From: Burkholderiales bacterium
GTDB taxonomy: Bacteria > Pseudomonadota > Gammaproteobacteria > Burkholderiales > SG8-41
Assembly: GCA_020854035.1 (NCBI GenBank)
Contig: JADZGE010000019.1
Location: 120,938 to 184,937 of the forward strand
Direction of reading: 5' to 3'
DNA length: 64,000 nucleotides
Shown here piece by piece: positions 51,854 to 61,280 of the stretch (the stretch's first letter is position 1; the number at the start of each line of letters is the position of its first letter). Position numbers and translations under genes: made by a program. The notes beneath the pieces were generated by a model. That model was not told the DNA's origin, searched no databases, and saw only the letters and a program-made list of their open reading frames with translations.

Positions 51854-53257
51854 TCATGCCGGCCATTCCGGCCGGTGGTAGCCGGGCGGCACCGCGGGCC
51901 GGGCCCAGCGCGGCGGTGTCTCCGAAAGCCGCAGCACGGGTGCGAGGTGGCGCAGCCGCCCCGCCGGCGTGTCGCTTGTCGCCGACCAGCCCGCGAGTTC
52001 CGCCGCCGGGAATTCGTCCGGGATCTCTCTCAGGGCCGCCGCCGGCACTTCGCCGCGCGAAACGAGCCAGCGCCCCACCTGCGCGAGGGAAGTGCGCACC
52101 AGCCAGCTCCCGCCTTCGCGCGCGCGGCGGGCGAGCGCCACCATCGCGCCCGCCGCCATCAGGTAGCCGGTCAGGAAATCGATCGCGGAGGCCGGGTAGA
52201 ACCGCGGGCCGGGCGCGGCGCCGGGACAGAGCTCACCCTGACGGTGGGCGATACCGCTCACGGTCTGGATCACGGTGTCGAACCCGCGGCGCGAGGCCCA
52301 CGGCCCGGCGTGACTGAACGCGCTGAGTGAGACGACGACGATCCCCGGTCGAAGGGCGGCGAGCCCCTCGGGAGAGAAGCCGCGGGCGGCGAGCGTGCCG
52401 GGCCGGTAGCCCTGCGAGAACACGTCGGCCCCGCGCGCGAGAGCGCGCAGGGTCTCCGCGTCGCGCGCTTCGCGCAGATCGAGGTGCGCGGAGAGCTTGC
52501 CGTGACCGGTGTCGTATTCCTGGCGCCCGAGGCTCGGCAGGTGCGCGGCGGTGATCTTCAGCACGTCCGCGCCGTGTTCCGCGAGGGTGCGGGCGCAGGT
52601 CGGCCCGGCGATGACACGGGTGAGGTCGAGCACCCGCGCCCCCGAGAGCGGCCGGTCCCCCGCGGGGAGCGGCTCGGGCGGGCTGTCGCCGATCCGGACG
52701 ATTTCGAGGAGTGGCAGCCCCGCGACCGCGACCGACTGCGGGTGCAGGGCCCATTCCTCGAAGGTGCGGACCATGCCGCCCGCGCCCTTCGCCGCGATGA
52801 TCGCTTCCTCCAGTTCCAGCGCGTCCCATCGCGAGACGGCCTGCCGTACCGCCGCGGGATCCCCGGGCACGCCGAGGACCTTCAAGGCGGCGGCGCGGTG
52901 GTTGGGGAAATTGGCGTGGATATAGCTCCAGCGGCCGTCCTTCGCCGGGTAGATCGCCATCAACGGGTCCTGGCCGAAGTCGACGGGGGCGCCTTCCAGC
53001 ACGAGGTAGGTGCCGCTGCGCAGCGACGCGGTCGCCCGCCGTGCGTCGACGCCGATCGCCTGGCGGCGCCGGGTGCGAAGCGCCCACAGGTCGGAGACGG
53101 CAAGGCCGACCGCGGCGAGCGCCGCGGCGCCGGTCTCCGCCAGCCTGAACGGGGTCGGTAGAACCGGGTCGGCGCCGCCGGTGAACTCGACCTCGCCGGT
53201 ACGGTTCTCCCGCCAGCCGAAGGCGGGCAGCAGGGTGCGCAGTGCATCGTTCATCAT
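51854..53257 (-). CDS. CoA-transferase family III (CaiB/BaiF type)
   Basis: A 467-residue family III CoA-transferase. The catalytic-domain start GARVLDLTRVIAGPTCARTL and GADVLKITAAHLPSLGRQEYD, followed by DLREARDAETLRALARGADV, match CaiB/BaiF; many relatives have an Asp nucleophile in this region that aligns here near the GRQEYD/GHGKLSAHLDL block. An extra N-terminal part (about 1-180) carries a second partial CoA-transferase-like domain, so the protein may be a two-domain member. ATG at 53257 (MMND) follows AGGAGACTCGAAC; the second ATG 3 bases later is also possible. Confidence 0.83.
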   Translation of the reverse strand: MMNDALRTLLPAFGWRENRTGEVEFTGGADPVLPTPFRLAETGAAALAAVGLAVSDLWALRTRRRQAIGVDARRATASLRSGTYLVLEGAPVDFGQDPLMAIYPAKDGRWSYIHANFPNHRAAALKVLGVPGDPAAVRQAVSRWDALELEEAIIAAKGAGGMVRTFEEWALHPQSVAVAGLPLLEIVRIGDSPPEPLPAGDRPLSGARVLDLTRVIAGPTCARTLAEHGADVLKITAAHLPSLGRQEYDTGHGKLSAHLDLREARDAETLRALARGADVFSQGYRPGTLAARGFSPEGLAALRPGIVVVSLSAFSHAGPWASRRGFDTVIQTVSGIAHRQGELCPGAAPGPRFYPASAIDFLTGYLMAAGAMVALARRAREGGSWLVRTSLAQVGRWLVSRGEVPAAALREIPDEFPAAELAGWSATSDTPAGRLRHLAPVLRLSETPPRWARPAVPPGYHRPEWPA

Positions 53258-53354
53258 GTTCGAGTCTCCTGGAAGTCCCGTTGCCGCCCGCTGGAACCGT
53301 CCTCCTGGCGCTCGCACGCGACACGGTGGCGGGTGTCCTGCGATCTCACGCGCA

Positions 53355-54527
53355 TCACGGATTACCGGTCGCACGCGCGGGCTTCGGGCGCGGCATCCCG
53401 GACCTGCGCAGCAGGAAGCCGCCCGTCGCGAGAATCGCCGCGTTCGTCAGGAATACCGCCACGTAACCGAACGCGGTGCCGACGCTGCCGAAGAAGAGCG
53501 GGACGACGAGGTGCGTCGCATTGCGCACGGTCTTCTGCAGACCGAACGCTTCCGCGAGCCGCTCCGGCGGCGCGATCACGTAGAGGAGCGACATCGCCAT
53601 CGGGTAGGAGCAGCCGACGCCGAGCCCCAGCAGGAACGCGATCGCGCAAAGTGCCCATGCGCTCTCGAAGAACGGAAAGAGGACGAACGCCGCCGCCGAC
53701 ACGAAGATCGCCGCGTGGAGGATCGCCGCCTCCGTCGTCCGTCGCGCGAGCCAGGGCAGGACCGCGCGGATCAGGAAGGCCGCGAGGAACGACACCCCGA
53801 GCACGGTGCCGATCGCGGAGGCCGAAAGGCCCACGGCGTGGCCGTAGATCGGCAGGTAGAACTGGAAGAGGTCCTGCGCCGTGCCGACGACGCCGACGGC
53901 GATGATCGTGGAGCGAAGCGCCGGAACGCGCCACAGCTCCATGACGCCGCCGCGCGGCTCCGCCCGCGCGTGTTCGGTCACGCGCGCCGGCAGCACGTCC
54001 GGCTTGACCGCGATCACGAGCACCGGCGCGAGCGTGAGTGCCGCGAGAATGAGGTAAGCCTCACCCTGGCCCAGGTGATCGATCGAGTATCCGGCGAGCA
54101 CCGGCCCGAGGAAGTTGGCCGCCGACCAGCCCATCGTGATCAGCGTGTAGTTGCGCGCGCGCTTGTCCGGCCCGCCGATGCCGCCCACGGTGGCTTCCAC
54201 GGGGAGGCTGAAGACCTGGTGCGAGAACCCCAGCACCAGCGCCGCCGCGCAGAGCGCGCCGAACCCCGGCAGGCTCGCCGGGAGCAGCAGCGCGGCGGTG
54301 AGCGCGAGCGAGCCGAGCGTGACCATCATGCGCGGCGAAGTCCGGTCCGCGAAACGGCCGATCGCGATCGCGAGCAGCATCGGGCAAAGCGAATAGAGCG
54401 CGATCACGAGCCCGATGGCGAACTGGTTGTCGGTCAATGCGAGCGCGTGCAGGGACACGGCGACGCGGCTCCCGCCGAAGCCGGCCTGGCTCAGAAACGC
54501 CATCAATACGACGAGGTGTATCGCCAT
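53355..54527 (-). CDS. MFS transporter
   Basis: A 390-residue major-facilitator protein with twelve hydrophobic segments and a conserved-type loop (GRFADRTSPRMMVTLG after helix 2). Probably a proton-coupled transporter of an organic acid or drug; substrate cannot be inferred. It is between the CoA-transferase gene (98 bases) and malonyl-CoA decarboxylase gene on the same strand, so a role in dicarboxylate or malonate traffic is a guess. Confidence 0.85.
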   Translation of the reverse strand: MAIHLVVLMAFLSQAGFGGSRVAVSLHALALTDNQFAIGLVIALYSLCPMLLAIAIGRFADRTSPRMMVTLGSLALTAALLLPASLPGFGALCAAALVLGFSHQVFSLPVEATVGGIGGPDKRARNYTLITMGWSAANFLGPVLAGYSIDHLGQGEAYLILAALTLAPVLVIAVKPDVLPARVTEHARAEPRGGVMELWRVPALRSTIIAVGVVGTAQDLFQFYLPIYGHAVGLSASAIGTVLGVSFLAAFLIRAVLPWLARRTTEAAILHAAIFVSAAAFVLFPFFESAWALCAIAFLLGLGVGCSYPMAMSLLYVIAPPERLAEAFGLQKTVRNATHLVVPLFFGSVGTAFGYVAVFLTNAAILATGGFLLRRSGMPRPKPARATGNP

Positions 54528-54717
54528 GGGAGCGGAGATCGGGGCGGGTTGGCGCCGCGACAGTGGTGCCCATCATGCCGCACAATCCGGCCCGGGGGGA
54601 GGGCCGCGGTCGTAGCGGAAACGCCCGGGAATGCCGGGTGATTGCCGCGGCGCGGGGCGCGCGCCCGTTCGGCGGGCTGCGGCGACCCGCGCGCGTTGCG
54701 CGGTGCCGCGGCCGATT

Positions 54718-56148
54718 TCAGCCGAGCAGGCGGGAGACGCGGCCCGCCGCGGCGAGGCGGCCGCCGTTCCTGAAGCGCTCGTGATTGCGCTCGACCTCCT
54801 CCAGGTCGTAGCGGTAGCTCACCATCATCCCGTACGACTGGCGCAAGCCGCGCGCGGAGGTGTCGGCAAGCCAGTAGATGCGGTTCAACCGCGCGCCGTT
54901 TCCAAGGTGGAACTGGGCGACGTGATCGAGGGGGTGGGCGCCCGATTTCTCCCGGAGGAGATAGCGCGCGCAGAGCTTCTCCATGAGCGGGCGCAGGGCC
55001 TGCGCCACTCGCGCCGTGTTCGGCCAGTCCGCGCGGGCGAGCGAATCGGCGATGGCGGTCTCGGGAGCGGCATGGCCCACCGCGGCCGCGAACTTCGCGA
55101 CTTCGGCCGCCGGCAGCAATTCGTGGCGTTCGCGGAGCGCTTGATCGAGCCACGCGCGGAACCCGGGAAGCGGCGAGAGCGTGGTGAACACCTTGAGGTT
55201 CGGCAGGTCGTCCCGCAGGTCGTCGATCACGCGTTTCAGGAGCAGGTTGCCGAAGCTCACGCCGCGCAGGCCCTTCTGCGTGTTCGAGATCGAGTAGAAC
55301 ACGGCGGTGTCGGCCGCGCGCGGGTCCGCCGCCGGCGCGTTCTCGTCGAGGAGCGCCTGCACGCTGCCGGGAGTGCCCTTCACCAGCGCGATTTCGACGA
55401 AGATCAGCGGCTCGTCGGGCAGGCGCGGGTGAAAGAACGCGTAGCAGCGCCGGTCGATGTCGAGGCGATTCCTGAGATCGGTCCACGACGCGATCGGGTG
55501 CACCGCCTCGTAGGCCATCAGCTTCTCCAGCACGAGCGCGGGCGATTGCCACGTGATGCGGGTCAATTCGAGGAACCCCGGATCGAACCAGCGTTCGATC
55601 AGGCTGTCGAGCTCGACGCGCAGCACCTCGAGTCCCGCGTCCTGCGCAATCAACCCGAGCAGATCGGCGCGCAGATCCACGAGGAACTTCACGCCATCGG
55701 GCAGCAGGTTGAACAGGGCGAAGAACTTCGCGCGGGGCGCATCGAGCGCGAGCCGCAGCCTCGCCTCGGCGCGCGCGAGTTCGTCCGCGTCGGCCGCGGC
55801 CTGCACCTCGGCAATGGCGGCGGCAAGTTCCGCGCGGTCCGGCGCGAATTCATGGGTGACGAGCCTGAGAATGGCGGCGCGCTGAGGGAGGCTTGCCCCC
55901 CGGTAGATCGCCGCGATCCAGGCGGCCCGGTTACGCACCGCGTTCTCGCCGCCTCGCCGGGCGCGCGCTTCCTCGAACAGTTGCCTGAGTCTCGCGACGA
56001 GGCGCGCGGTCGCACGGTCGCGCGCCGCGCCGCGCGGCGCGGCCGCGAGCGAGGCCGCCAGCCCGCGCCACCACCCCCGGATGCGTCCGAGTGTCGTCAG
56101 CTCCGGGATGACGGGAAGTGGGGTGATGCTGTTCGCGGCACGCTCCAT
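54718..56148 (-). CDS. mcd: Malonyl-CoA decarboxylase
   Basis: A 476-residue MCD converting malonyl-CoA to acetyl-CoA and CO2. Conserved segments FFALFNLLPDGVKFLVDLRA, RCYAFFHPRLPDEPLIFVEI and KVFTTLSPLPGFRAWLD are present; the catalytic Ser/His pair of MCD falls in the C-terminal acyltransferase-like half. The length is like that of bacterial MCD. No matB/matC is seen. A GGAG-like site precedes the ATG. Confidence 0.9.
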   Translation of the reverse strand: MERAANSITPLPVIPELTTLGRIRGWWRGLAASLAAAPRGAARDRATARLVARLRQLFEEARARRGGENAVRNRAAWIAAIYRGASLPQRAAILRLVTHEFAPDRAELAAAIAEVQAAADADELARAEARLRLALDAPRAKFFALFNLLPDGVKFLVDLRADLLGLIAQDAGLEVLRVELDSLIERWFDPGFLELTRITWQSPALVLEKLMAYEAVHPIASWTDLRNRLDIDRRCYAFFHPRLPDEPLIFVEIALVKGTPGSVQALLDENAPAADPRAADTAVFYSISNTQKGLRGVSFGNLLLKRVIDDLRDDLPNLKVFTTLSPLPGFRAWLDQALRERHELLPAAEVAKFAAAVGHAAPETAIADSLARADWPNTARVAQALRPLMEKLCARYLLREKSGAHPLDHVAQFHLGNGARLNRIYWLADTSARGLRQSYGMMVSYRYDLEEVERNHERFRNGGRLAAAGRVSRLLG

Positions 56149-56375
56149 AGCGAGGAGTTAAGATGGTGATTTACCGGTCGGAACAAGCCTTGGCTTCGGA
56201 AGTCGCGCGCGCATGCTGCATAGCAATATGCACGCACTATACATTAACGACGCAAAATTCGTACCCATTAGCCCTGAAAGAAAGAGCGGTGGAAATGGTC
56301 CCGCGCCGCGGTCCGGCCGGAGTCCCGGGCACGCCCCCTCACGGCCTCGCCATGTTGCGATACCCGATCCCGACC

Positions 56376-57128
56376 ATGACGCAAGCCATGCCATCCCTGG
56401 GGCGATTCATGGCCGCGCTGATCATCGCCGGTGGGGGGGTCATGACTGCTGAGGCGCAAGACCCGTACGCGAGCGCGAGGAACCGGATGGCCGAGGAGAT
56501 CGCGATTCTCGCGCGCGAGACGCGCAGTGAAACAGGGCGCGCGGCGTTCTCCGAGCGCGTGATGGCGGCCATGAGGCGGGTGCCGCGCCACGAGTTCGTC
56601 ACCGCCCGCGAACGGGCGAGCGCCTACGAGAACCGGCCGCTGCCGATCGGCCACGGCCAGACCATTTCGCAGCCGTTCATCGTGGCCCTGATGACGGATG
56701 TGCTGGAGGTGAAGCCGTCCGACCGGGTACTCGAGATCGGCACCGGATCGGGTTACCAGGCCGCACTGCTCGCGGAATTGGCCGGCGCGGTCTACACCGT
56801 GGAAATCGTCGAGCCGCTCGCGCGTTTCGCGAAGGAACGGCTCGCGCGCTATCCCAACGTCGCGGTTCGGCACGGCGACGGCTTCCTCGGCTGGCCCGAA
56901 CACGCGCCTTACGATGCCATCATGGTCACGGCCGCGCCGAGGGAGGTGCCGCAGCCGCTCCTCGATCAGTTGAAAGCGGGTGGCCGCCTGGTGGTGCCGG
57001 TGGGCGGGCAGTTCGCGGGCCAGAGCCTGCTGGTGGTGGAAAAACTGCTCGACGGCCGCGCGGTTCGCCGCACCGTCCTTGCGGTTCGGTTCGTGCCGCT
57101 CACCGACCCGGCCGGACGCCAGCGGTGA
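56376..57128 (+). CDS. pcm: Protein-L-isoaspartate O-methyltransferase with signal peptide
   Basis: A 250-residue PIMT. SAM motif I is VLEIGTGSGYQAALL (E120 to about 131), and PIGHGQTISQPFIVALMTDV is the family signature. The N-terminus (SLGRFMAALIIAGGGVMTAE, cut near EAQ) looks like a signal peptide, so the enzyme may be exported, where PIMT is normally cytosolic. Starts at ATG 56352 or 56388 are also possible; none has a strong ribosome binding site. Repairs isoaspartyl damage in proteins. Confidence 0.86.
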   Translation: MTQAMPSLGRFMAALIIAGGGVMTAEAQDPYASARNRMAEEIAILARETRSETGRAAFSERVMAAMRRVPRHEFVTARERASAYENRPLPIGHGQTISQPFIVALMTDVLEVKPSDRVLEIGTGSGYQAALLAELAGAVYTVEIVEPLARFAKERLARYPNVAVRHGDGFLGWPEHAPYDAIMVTAAPREVPQPLLDQLKAGGRLVVPVGGQFAGQSLLVVEKLLDGRAVRRTVLAVRFVPLTDPAGRQR

Positions 57129-57147
57129 CGCTCTCCGGCGCCCGCTT

Positions 57148-57921
57148 CTAGAACCGGTAGCGCACGCCGAATCGCAGCCCCTGCAAGCGGAACGAGCCGG
57201 GATCGTCGGAGAGGACGTCGTAGGAGAGCGCCCAGCTCGGCGTGAGCCAGTGCTGACCGGTGAAGGAAAGCTGGCGCAGTCCGGTCACCGACGGATCGAA
57301 GCCCGAGGCGAACGTTTCGAGTTCGCGGCCCAGCACGAGCCCGAACGTGGTGGCCGGGTTGTACCGGTAATGCAACTGAAGTTGATAACTCGGCGCGAGC
57401 CCGAGCCCCCGCGCGCGTCCCGGCGCGAGCGTGTACCCGTTCAACGCCGCCGGCTCGATGGCCATGCCCGCGCGAAGCGGAAGCGTGGCATCGTGGAAAC
57501 GGTAAGCGAGACCCAGGGCGAGGCCGCCGCCGCTCGCGAACGGGGTGTAGAGCTCGCCCGTCAGCGAGTAGCGCCGGGGCGAGAGCGGTGTCGGATCCAG
57601 CGCGGCCAGCTCCAGGGAGGCGGCAAGCGCTTTCGACATGGGATAGGCGATGCCGCCGAAGAGTTCGTGCACCGTGTAGCCGAGGCGAGCCATCTCGCGC
57701 ACGCCGCCGAAATACAGTCGCGGCCCTGCCATTGCAGCGCGGGCCGCCACGGGCAGCCCGTCCTCGCCGGCTGCAAAGTGCGCGCCGGCGCGGTTGCCGG
57801 TGAGGGCTGGTTGCTTCAAGCCCAGCCCCGAGCGTTCGAGCGAGAGGCCGCTCTGGGCATGGGCGCAGGCGGACAACGCGGCGAGCAGCACCGCACAGCC
57901 GAATGACCCTGACCGAATCAT
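57148..57921 (-). CDS. Probable outer-membrane beta-barrel protein of unknown function
   Basis: A 257-residue exported protein: signal peptide (GSFGCAVLLAALSACAHAQ, about 22 residues), many alternating hydrophobic strands rich in Gly/Ala/Tyr, and a C-terminal Phe (RFGVRYRF), as in outer-membrane barrels. GAGGAGCG precedes the ATG. The C-terminal Phe and barrel-like periodicity are visible; no named family was recognised. Confidence 0.68.
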   Translation of the reverse strand: MIRSGSFGCAVLLAALSACAHAQSGLSLERSGLGLKQPALTGNRAGAHFAAGEDGLPVAARAAMAGPRLYFGGVREMARLGYTVHELFGGIAYPMSKALAASLELAALDPTPLSPRRYSLTGELYTPFASGGGLALGLAYRFHDATLPLRAGMAIEPAALNGYTLAPGRARGLGLAPSYQLQLHYRYNPATTFGLVLGRELETFASGFDPSVTGLRQLSFTGQHWLTPSWALSYDVLSDDPGSFRLQGLRFGVRYRF

Positions 57922-58055
57922 GGTTCCACGCTCCTCAATGTAATTATGCGACACTCGGGCCATGCCCGTGTCCTGATGCGTGCAGCATGGCTCCAACACG
58001 CACGCGCGCCGTCCGATATTTGCAACACTTGCGGCCGTCAGCCGGGCGCGCGGCG

Positions 58056-58084
58056 TTGGCGGACCATGGATACTTGGCTAGAAT
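58056..58084 (+). promoter_or_regulatory. Sigma-70 promoter for the small membrane peptide gene
   Basis: TTGGCG (58056-58061), 17-base spacer and TAGAAT (58079-58084) fit a sigma-70 promoter; the predicted leader to the ATG at 58130 is about 39 bases. Confidence 0.6.
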
Positions 58085-58129
58085 AGCGCCCGGCATGCCC
58101 GTACGAATCTTCCAGGTGGAGGAAAGACA

Positions 58130-58222
58130 ATGAAAAATCCGCTCGACTCGCTCTGGGGCACGGTAATCTGCGGCCTGGTTCTGACTTTGGTCCTGTACTA
58201 CGTCGTCAAAGCCTCGATGTAA
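58130..58222 (+). CDS. 30-residue single-helix membrane peptide
   Basis: A short gene reading ATG AAA AAT CCG ... TAA with 30 codons: a Leu/Val-rich helix (GTVICGLVLTLVLYYVV) with a short charged start and one Cys. A GTGGAGG site (58116-58122) lies 7 bases before the ATG and a sigma-70 promoter lies upstream. It ends 22 bases before the PuuD-like gene, which suggests one transcript. Homology cannot be judged at this size; support is from the ribosome binding site, promoter and neighbour. Confidence 0.6.
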   Translation: MKNPLDSLWGTVICGLVLTLVLYYVVKASM

Positions 58223-58244
58223 CGGCCGGGAAAGGACAGAGAAC

Positions 58245-58745
58245 ATGATGGACTTCATCCAACTTGGAATCGGGCGCTGGGTGCACATCGCCGCGGGCGT
58301 CATGTGGATCGGGCTGCTCTACTACTTCAACTTCGTCCAGGTGCCGGCGCTCGCGGAGGCCGGCAAGGACGGTACCGGCGCGGGGATCACCAAGCACGTC
58401 GCGCCCCGTGCGCTCTTCTGGTTCCGCTGGGCCGCCGTCGTTACCTGGCTCGCGGGCGCGGTGCTGCTCGGCGCGAATTTCCACAAGGCGTTTCTCTTCA
58501 TGGAGCCCGGACTTCGCGCGATCGGGATCGGCGCGTGGCTGGGGACGATCATGATCTTCAACGTGTGGGTGCTGATCTGGCCGAACCAGCAGAAGATCCT
58601 CGGGATGGTGCAGGCGAGCGATGCCGAGAAGGCGACGGCGCGGCGGGTTGCCTTTCTCGCGTCCCGCACGAACACGATGCTCTCGATTCCGATGCTGTTC
58701 TTCATGGCAGCCGCGGGTCATCAGGGCGTATTCTTCGGCAGCTAG
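58245..58745 (+). CDS. Urate hydroxylase PuuD-like membrane protein
   Basis: A 166-residue membrane protein with four helices and the start RWVHIAAGVMWIGLLYYFNFVQ, typical of the DUF989/PuuD N-terminal membrane domain. In full PuuD this domain anchors urate oxidation with a cytochrome c domain; here only the membrane part is present. Function remains unknown. Transcribed with the 30-residue peptide gene; a strong terminator follows. Confidence 0.8.
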   Translation: MMDFIQLGIGRWVHIAAGVMWIGLLYYFNFVQVPALAEAGKDGTGAGITKHVAPRALFWFRWAAVVTWLAGAVLLGANFHKAFLFMEPGLRAIGIGAWLGTIMIFNVWVLIWPNQQKILGMVQASDAEKATARRVAFLASRTNTMLSIPMLFFMAAAGHQGVFFGS

Positions 58746-58766
58746 GTTGCACGCATCGAAACGCGG

Positions 58767-58795
58767 AAACGCCCGGGGTTCCCGGGCGTTTTCTT
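58767..58795 (+). terminator. Intrinsic terminator after the PuuD-like gene
   Basis: AAACGCCCGGG (58767-58777), loop GTT, CCCGGGCGTTT (58781-58791), then TTCTT. Perfect 11-bp stem with T-tract. It separates the gene from the convergent DUF192 gene and may serve both strands. Confidence 0.85.
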
Positions 58796-58901
58796 GCGAC
58801 CGGAGGCCGGGGGTCGGAGAACCGCGCGAACTGGTCGATGGCGCGAGGCAATCTCGCCGCGGACTTCCCCGCCTCGGCTCGCGCGTCCCCGGTCTCCGGT
58901 C

Positions 58902-59450
58902 TCATCGCGGCGGCGGCGCGAGGTCCAGTCCTTCGATTCTCGCGCCCGGCTTGATGCCGCGCTTCCTGAACCATCCCTGATTCACCTCAAGCGCGTACTT
59001 CGCCGGGCGCGCGGCGGGGTGCGTGTCCTGGGTGTGCGGCTGCATGTCCTCGATGTTGATGATGACGCCCTTCTCGTCGAGGAAGGCGACCGAGAGCGGC
59101 ACGTACGTGTTCATCATCCACATCGCGTGAAGCGCCGTCTCCCGGAACACGAACAGCATGCCCCGGTTCTCCGGCAGCATGCGCCGGTGCATGAGTCCCT
59201 GCGCGCGGGCGGGATCGGACGCCGCGACCTCGACCACGAGCTTGTGCCCGCCCACGGCCAGCGCGATCTCCGGCAGCGCCGCCCGCGATGCGGGTGCCGC
59301 CGCGAGCCCGCACGCGAGGATGAGCGCCCGCCACCACGCGGCGGGCGGGCGCACGTGACGCCGGCACCGCCCCGGCGCGGGATCGGCGGTGGCGAGAGGC
59401 ATCACCGGATCGCCGGCACCACGGGCGGAAAGGATCAGCGCCGACCTCAT
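58902..59450 (-). CDS. DUF192 exported protein
   Basis: A DUF192 protein of 182 residues from the ATG at 59450, or 166 residues from the ATG at 59402. A hydrophobic signal-like segment ([20 protein letters not shown]) precedes the domain; DUF192 segments [19 protein letters not shown] and [18 protein letters not shown] are clear. Function of DUF192 is not known. The first ATG overlaps the dut stop codon (ATGA), suggesting coupling, but the second start gives a more typical signal peptide. Confidence 0.82.
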   Translation of the reverse strand: MRSALILSARGAGDPVMPLATADPAPGRCRRHVRPPAAWWRALILACGLAAAPASRAALPEIALAVGGHKLVVEVAASDPARAQGLMHRRMLPENRGMLFVFRETALHAMWMMNTYVPLSVAFLDEKGVIINIEDMQPHTQDTHPAARPAKYALEVNQGWFRKRGIKPGARIEGLDLAPPPR

Positions 59451-59893
59451 CTGCCGGTGCTGCCGAATCCTCCCGCTCCCCGGCTGGTGGCGGTGAACTC
59501 GTCCACGACTTCGAAGCCGACCTGGACCACCGGCACGACCACGAGCTGCGCCAGGCGCTCGAGCGGATTCAGGACAAAGGGTGCGCCGCCGCGATTCCAG
59601 GTGGAGACGAAGATCTGGCCCTGGTAGTCCGAATCGACGAGGCCCACGAGGTTGCCGAGCACGATGCCGTGCCTGTGGCCGAGGCCCGAGCGCGGCAGGA
59701 TCACCGCGGCGAGCCTCGGATCCGCGAGGTGCATGGCGATGCCGGCGGGCACGAGCTCGGTCTGGCCGGGCGCGAGCGTGAGGGGCGCCGGGATGCATGC
59801 GCGCAGATCGAGTCCCGCGGATCCCGGCGTCGCGTAACGGGGAAGTTCGCCGCGCAGGCGCTCGTCGAGAATCCTGACTTCGACGCGCTTCAC
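59447..59893 (-). CDS. dut: dUTP diphosphatase
   Basis: A trimeric dUTPase hydrolysing dUTP to dUMP, about 148 residues from the GTG at 59893 ([17 protein letters not shown]). All five motifs are seen: [49 protein letters not shown] and the C-terminal [12 protein letters not shown] longer start at 59938 would overlap coaBC by 44 bases; the GTG directly after the coaBC stop fits the family length better. Confidence 0.94.
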   Translation of the reverse strand: MKRVEVRILDERLRGELPRYATPGSAGLDLRACIPAPLTLAPGQTELVPAGIAMHLADPRLAAVILPRSGLGHRHGIVLGNLVGLVDSDYQGQIFVSTWNRGGAPFVLNPLERLAQLVVVPVVQVGFEVVDEFTATSRGAGGFGSTGR

Positions 59894-59894
59894 T

Positions 59895-61100
59895 TCAGGA
59901 CTTGCGCTTGCCTGCGCGGCCGTAGAGCCGCGCGACATGCGCGATCAACCGGCGGGCGAGCGCATCCTTGGGCGCGCGGGCGAGCTCGTGGCGGCCCTCG
60001 TCGTCGAACAGGACGAGCTCGCTCTCGTCGGCGCCGATCGCGTCCTGGGCGAGGTTGGCGGCGACGAGGGGCACGCGCTTCGCTCGCCGCTTCGCCTCGG
60101 CGTTGCGGGCGAGGTCCTCGCTCTCGGCTGCGAAGCCCACGCAGAACGGCGGGCGCGGCCGGCGGGCGACCCACGCGAGGATGTCCGGGTTGGGCTCGAG
60201 CGTGACGGTGAGCGCGCGCCCGTCCCGCTTGATCTTGTGCGCGCGCGGCGCGGCCGGGCGGTAGTCGGCGACCGCAGCGACGGCGACGAAGATGTCGGCC
60301 TGCGCGACGTGGCGTTTCACGGCTTCGAACATCTCGCGCGCGGACACCGCGTCGGTGCGCCGCACCCCGCGCGGAACCGCGAGCCCCGTCGGACCCGAGA
60401 CGAGCGTCACCGTCGCGCCGGCTTCCGCCGCGGCGCGCGCGATCGCGTAGCCCATCTTTCCCGAGCTGCGGTTGGTGATGCCGCGCACCGGATCGATGGC
60501 CTCGAAGGTGGGGCCGGCGGTCACGAGCACGCGCACACCCGGGAGAAGTTTCGGGGCGAGGTACGCCGCGAGCGCGTCCGCGATCTCGGCCGCCTCGAGC
60601 ATCCGTCCCATGCCCACCTCGCCGCACGCCTGGTCGCCGCTCGCCGGTCCCAGCATCGCGACTCCGTCGCGCGCGAGCTGCTCGACGTTGCGGCGCGTGG
60701 CGGGGTTCGCCCACATCTCGCGGTTCATGGCCGGCGCGACGAGGAGCGGGCACGCGCGCGCGACGCACAGCGCCGACAGGAGGTCGTCCGCGAAGCCATG
60801 CGCCAGCTTGGCGATGAAATCGGCTGTCGCGGGCGCGATGACGATCGCGTCGCGTCCCCGGGTGAGCGCGATGTGCGCCATGGTGTCGGGCGCCCGGCTT
60901 GCCCACATCTCCGTGTGGACCGGGTTTCCCGAGAGCGCCTGGAACGTCTCCGGCGTGACGAAGCCGCGCGCCGCCTCGGTCATGACGACCTGCACGTCGC
61001 AGCCGCGGCGAACGAGTTCGCGCGTCAATTCCGCGGCCTTGTACGCGGCGATGCCGCCGGTCACGCCCAGTACGATCTTCCTGTGGGGGGCATCCGCCAC
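59895..61100 (-). CDS. coaBC: Bifunctional phosphopantothenoylcysteine decarboxylase/synthetase
   Basis: A 401-residue CoaBC (Dfp) making 4'-phosphopantetheine precursors of CoA. N-terminal flavoprotein Coa[21 protein letters not shown], catalytic His in [16 protein letters not shown]-terminal Coa[21 protein letters not shown] and KIKRDG. The usual bifunctional arrangement is intact. dut lies immediately downstream and is probably coupled. Divergent from radC by 180 bases. Confidence 0.94.
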   Translation of the reverse strand: MADAPHRKIVLGVTGGIAAYKAAELTRELVRRGCDVQVVMTEAARGFVTPETFQALSGNPVHTEMWASRAPDTMAHIALTRGRDAIVIAPATADFIAKLAHGFADDLLSALCVARACPLLVAPAMNREMWANPATRRNVEQLARDGVAMLGPASGDQACGEVGMGRMLEAAEIADALAAYLAPKLLPGVRVLVTAGPTFEAIDPVRGITNRSSGKMGYAIARAAAEAGATVTLVSGPTGLAVPRGVRRTDAVSAREMFEAVKRHVAQADIFVAVAAVADYRPAAPRAHKIKRDGRALTVTLEPNPDILAWVARRPRPPFCVGFAAESEDLARNAEAKRRAKRVPLVAANLAQDAIGADESELVLFDDEGRHELARAPKDALARRLIAHVARLYGRAGKRKS

Positions 61101-61280
61101 GTGATTGATTTTTCGGGAAATGGCGGGGTGAGTGTAACCGTAAAAGCCGCCGGCGGTAAATCGCCGGAAGAACCCATCGGAGCAAAGCCCGACACGATCC
61201 TAGGCCGAAGGTGCGGTACGCGTGCGGCGCCGCCCGGCGTTATCCACGGGAGGATCCACTCGCAGCGGCGGGGTGTACTC

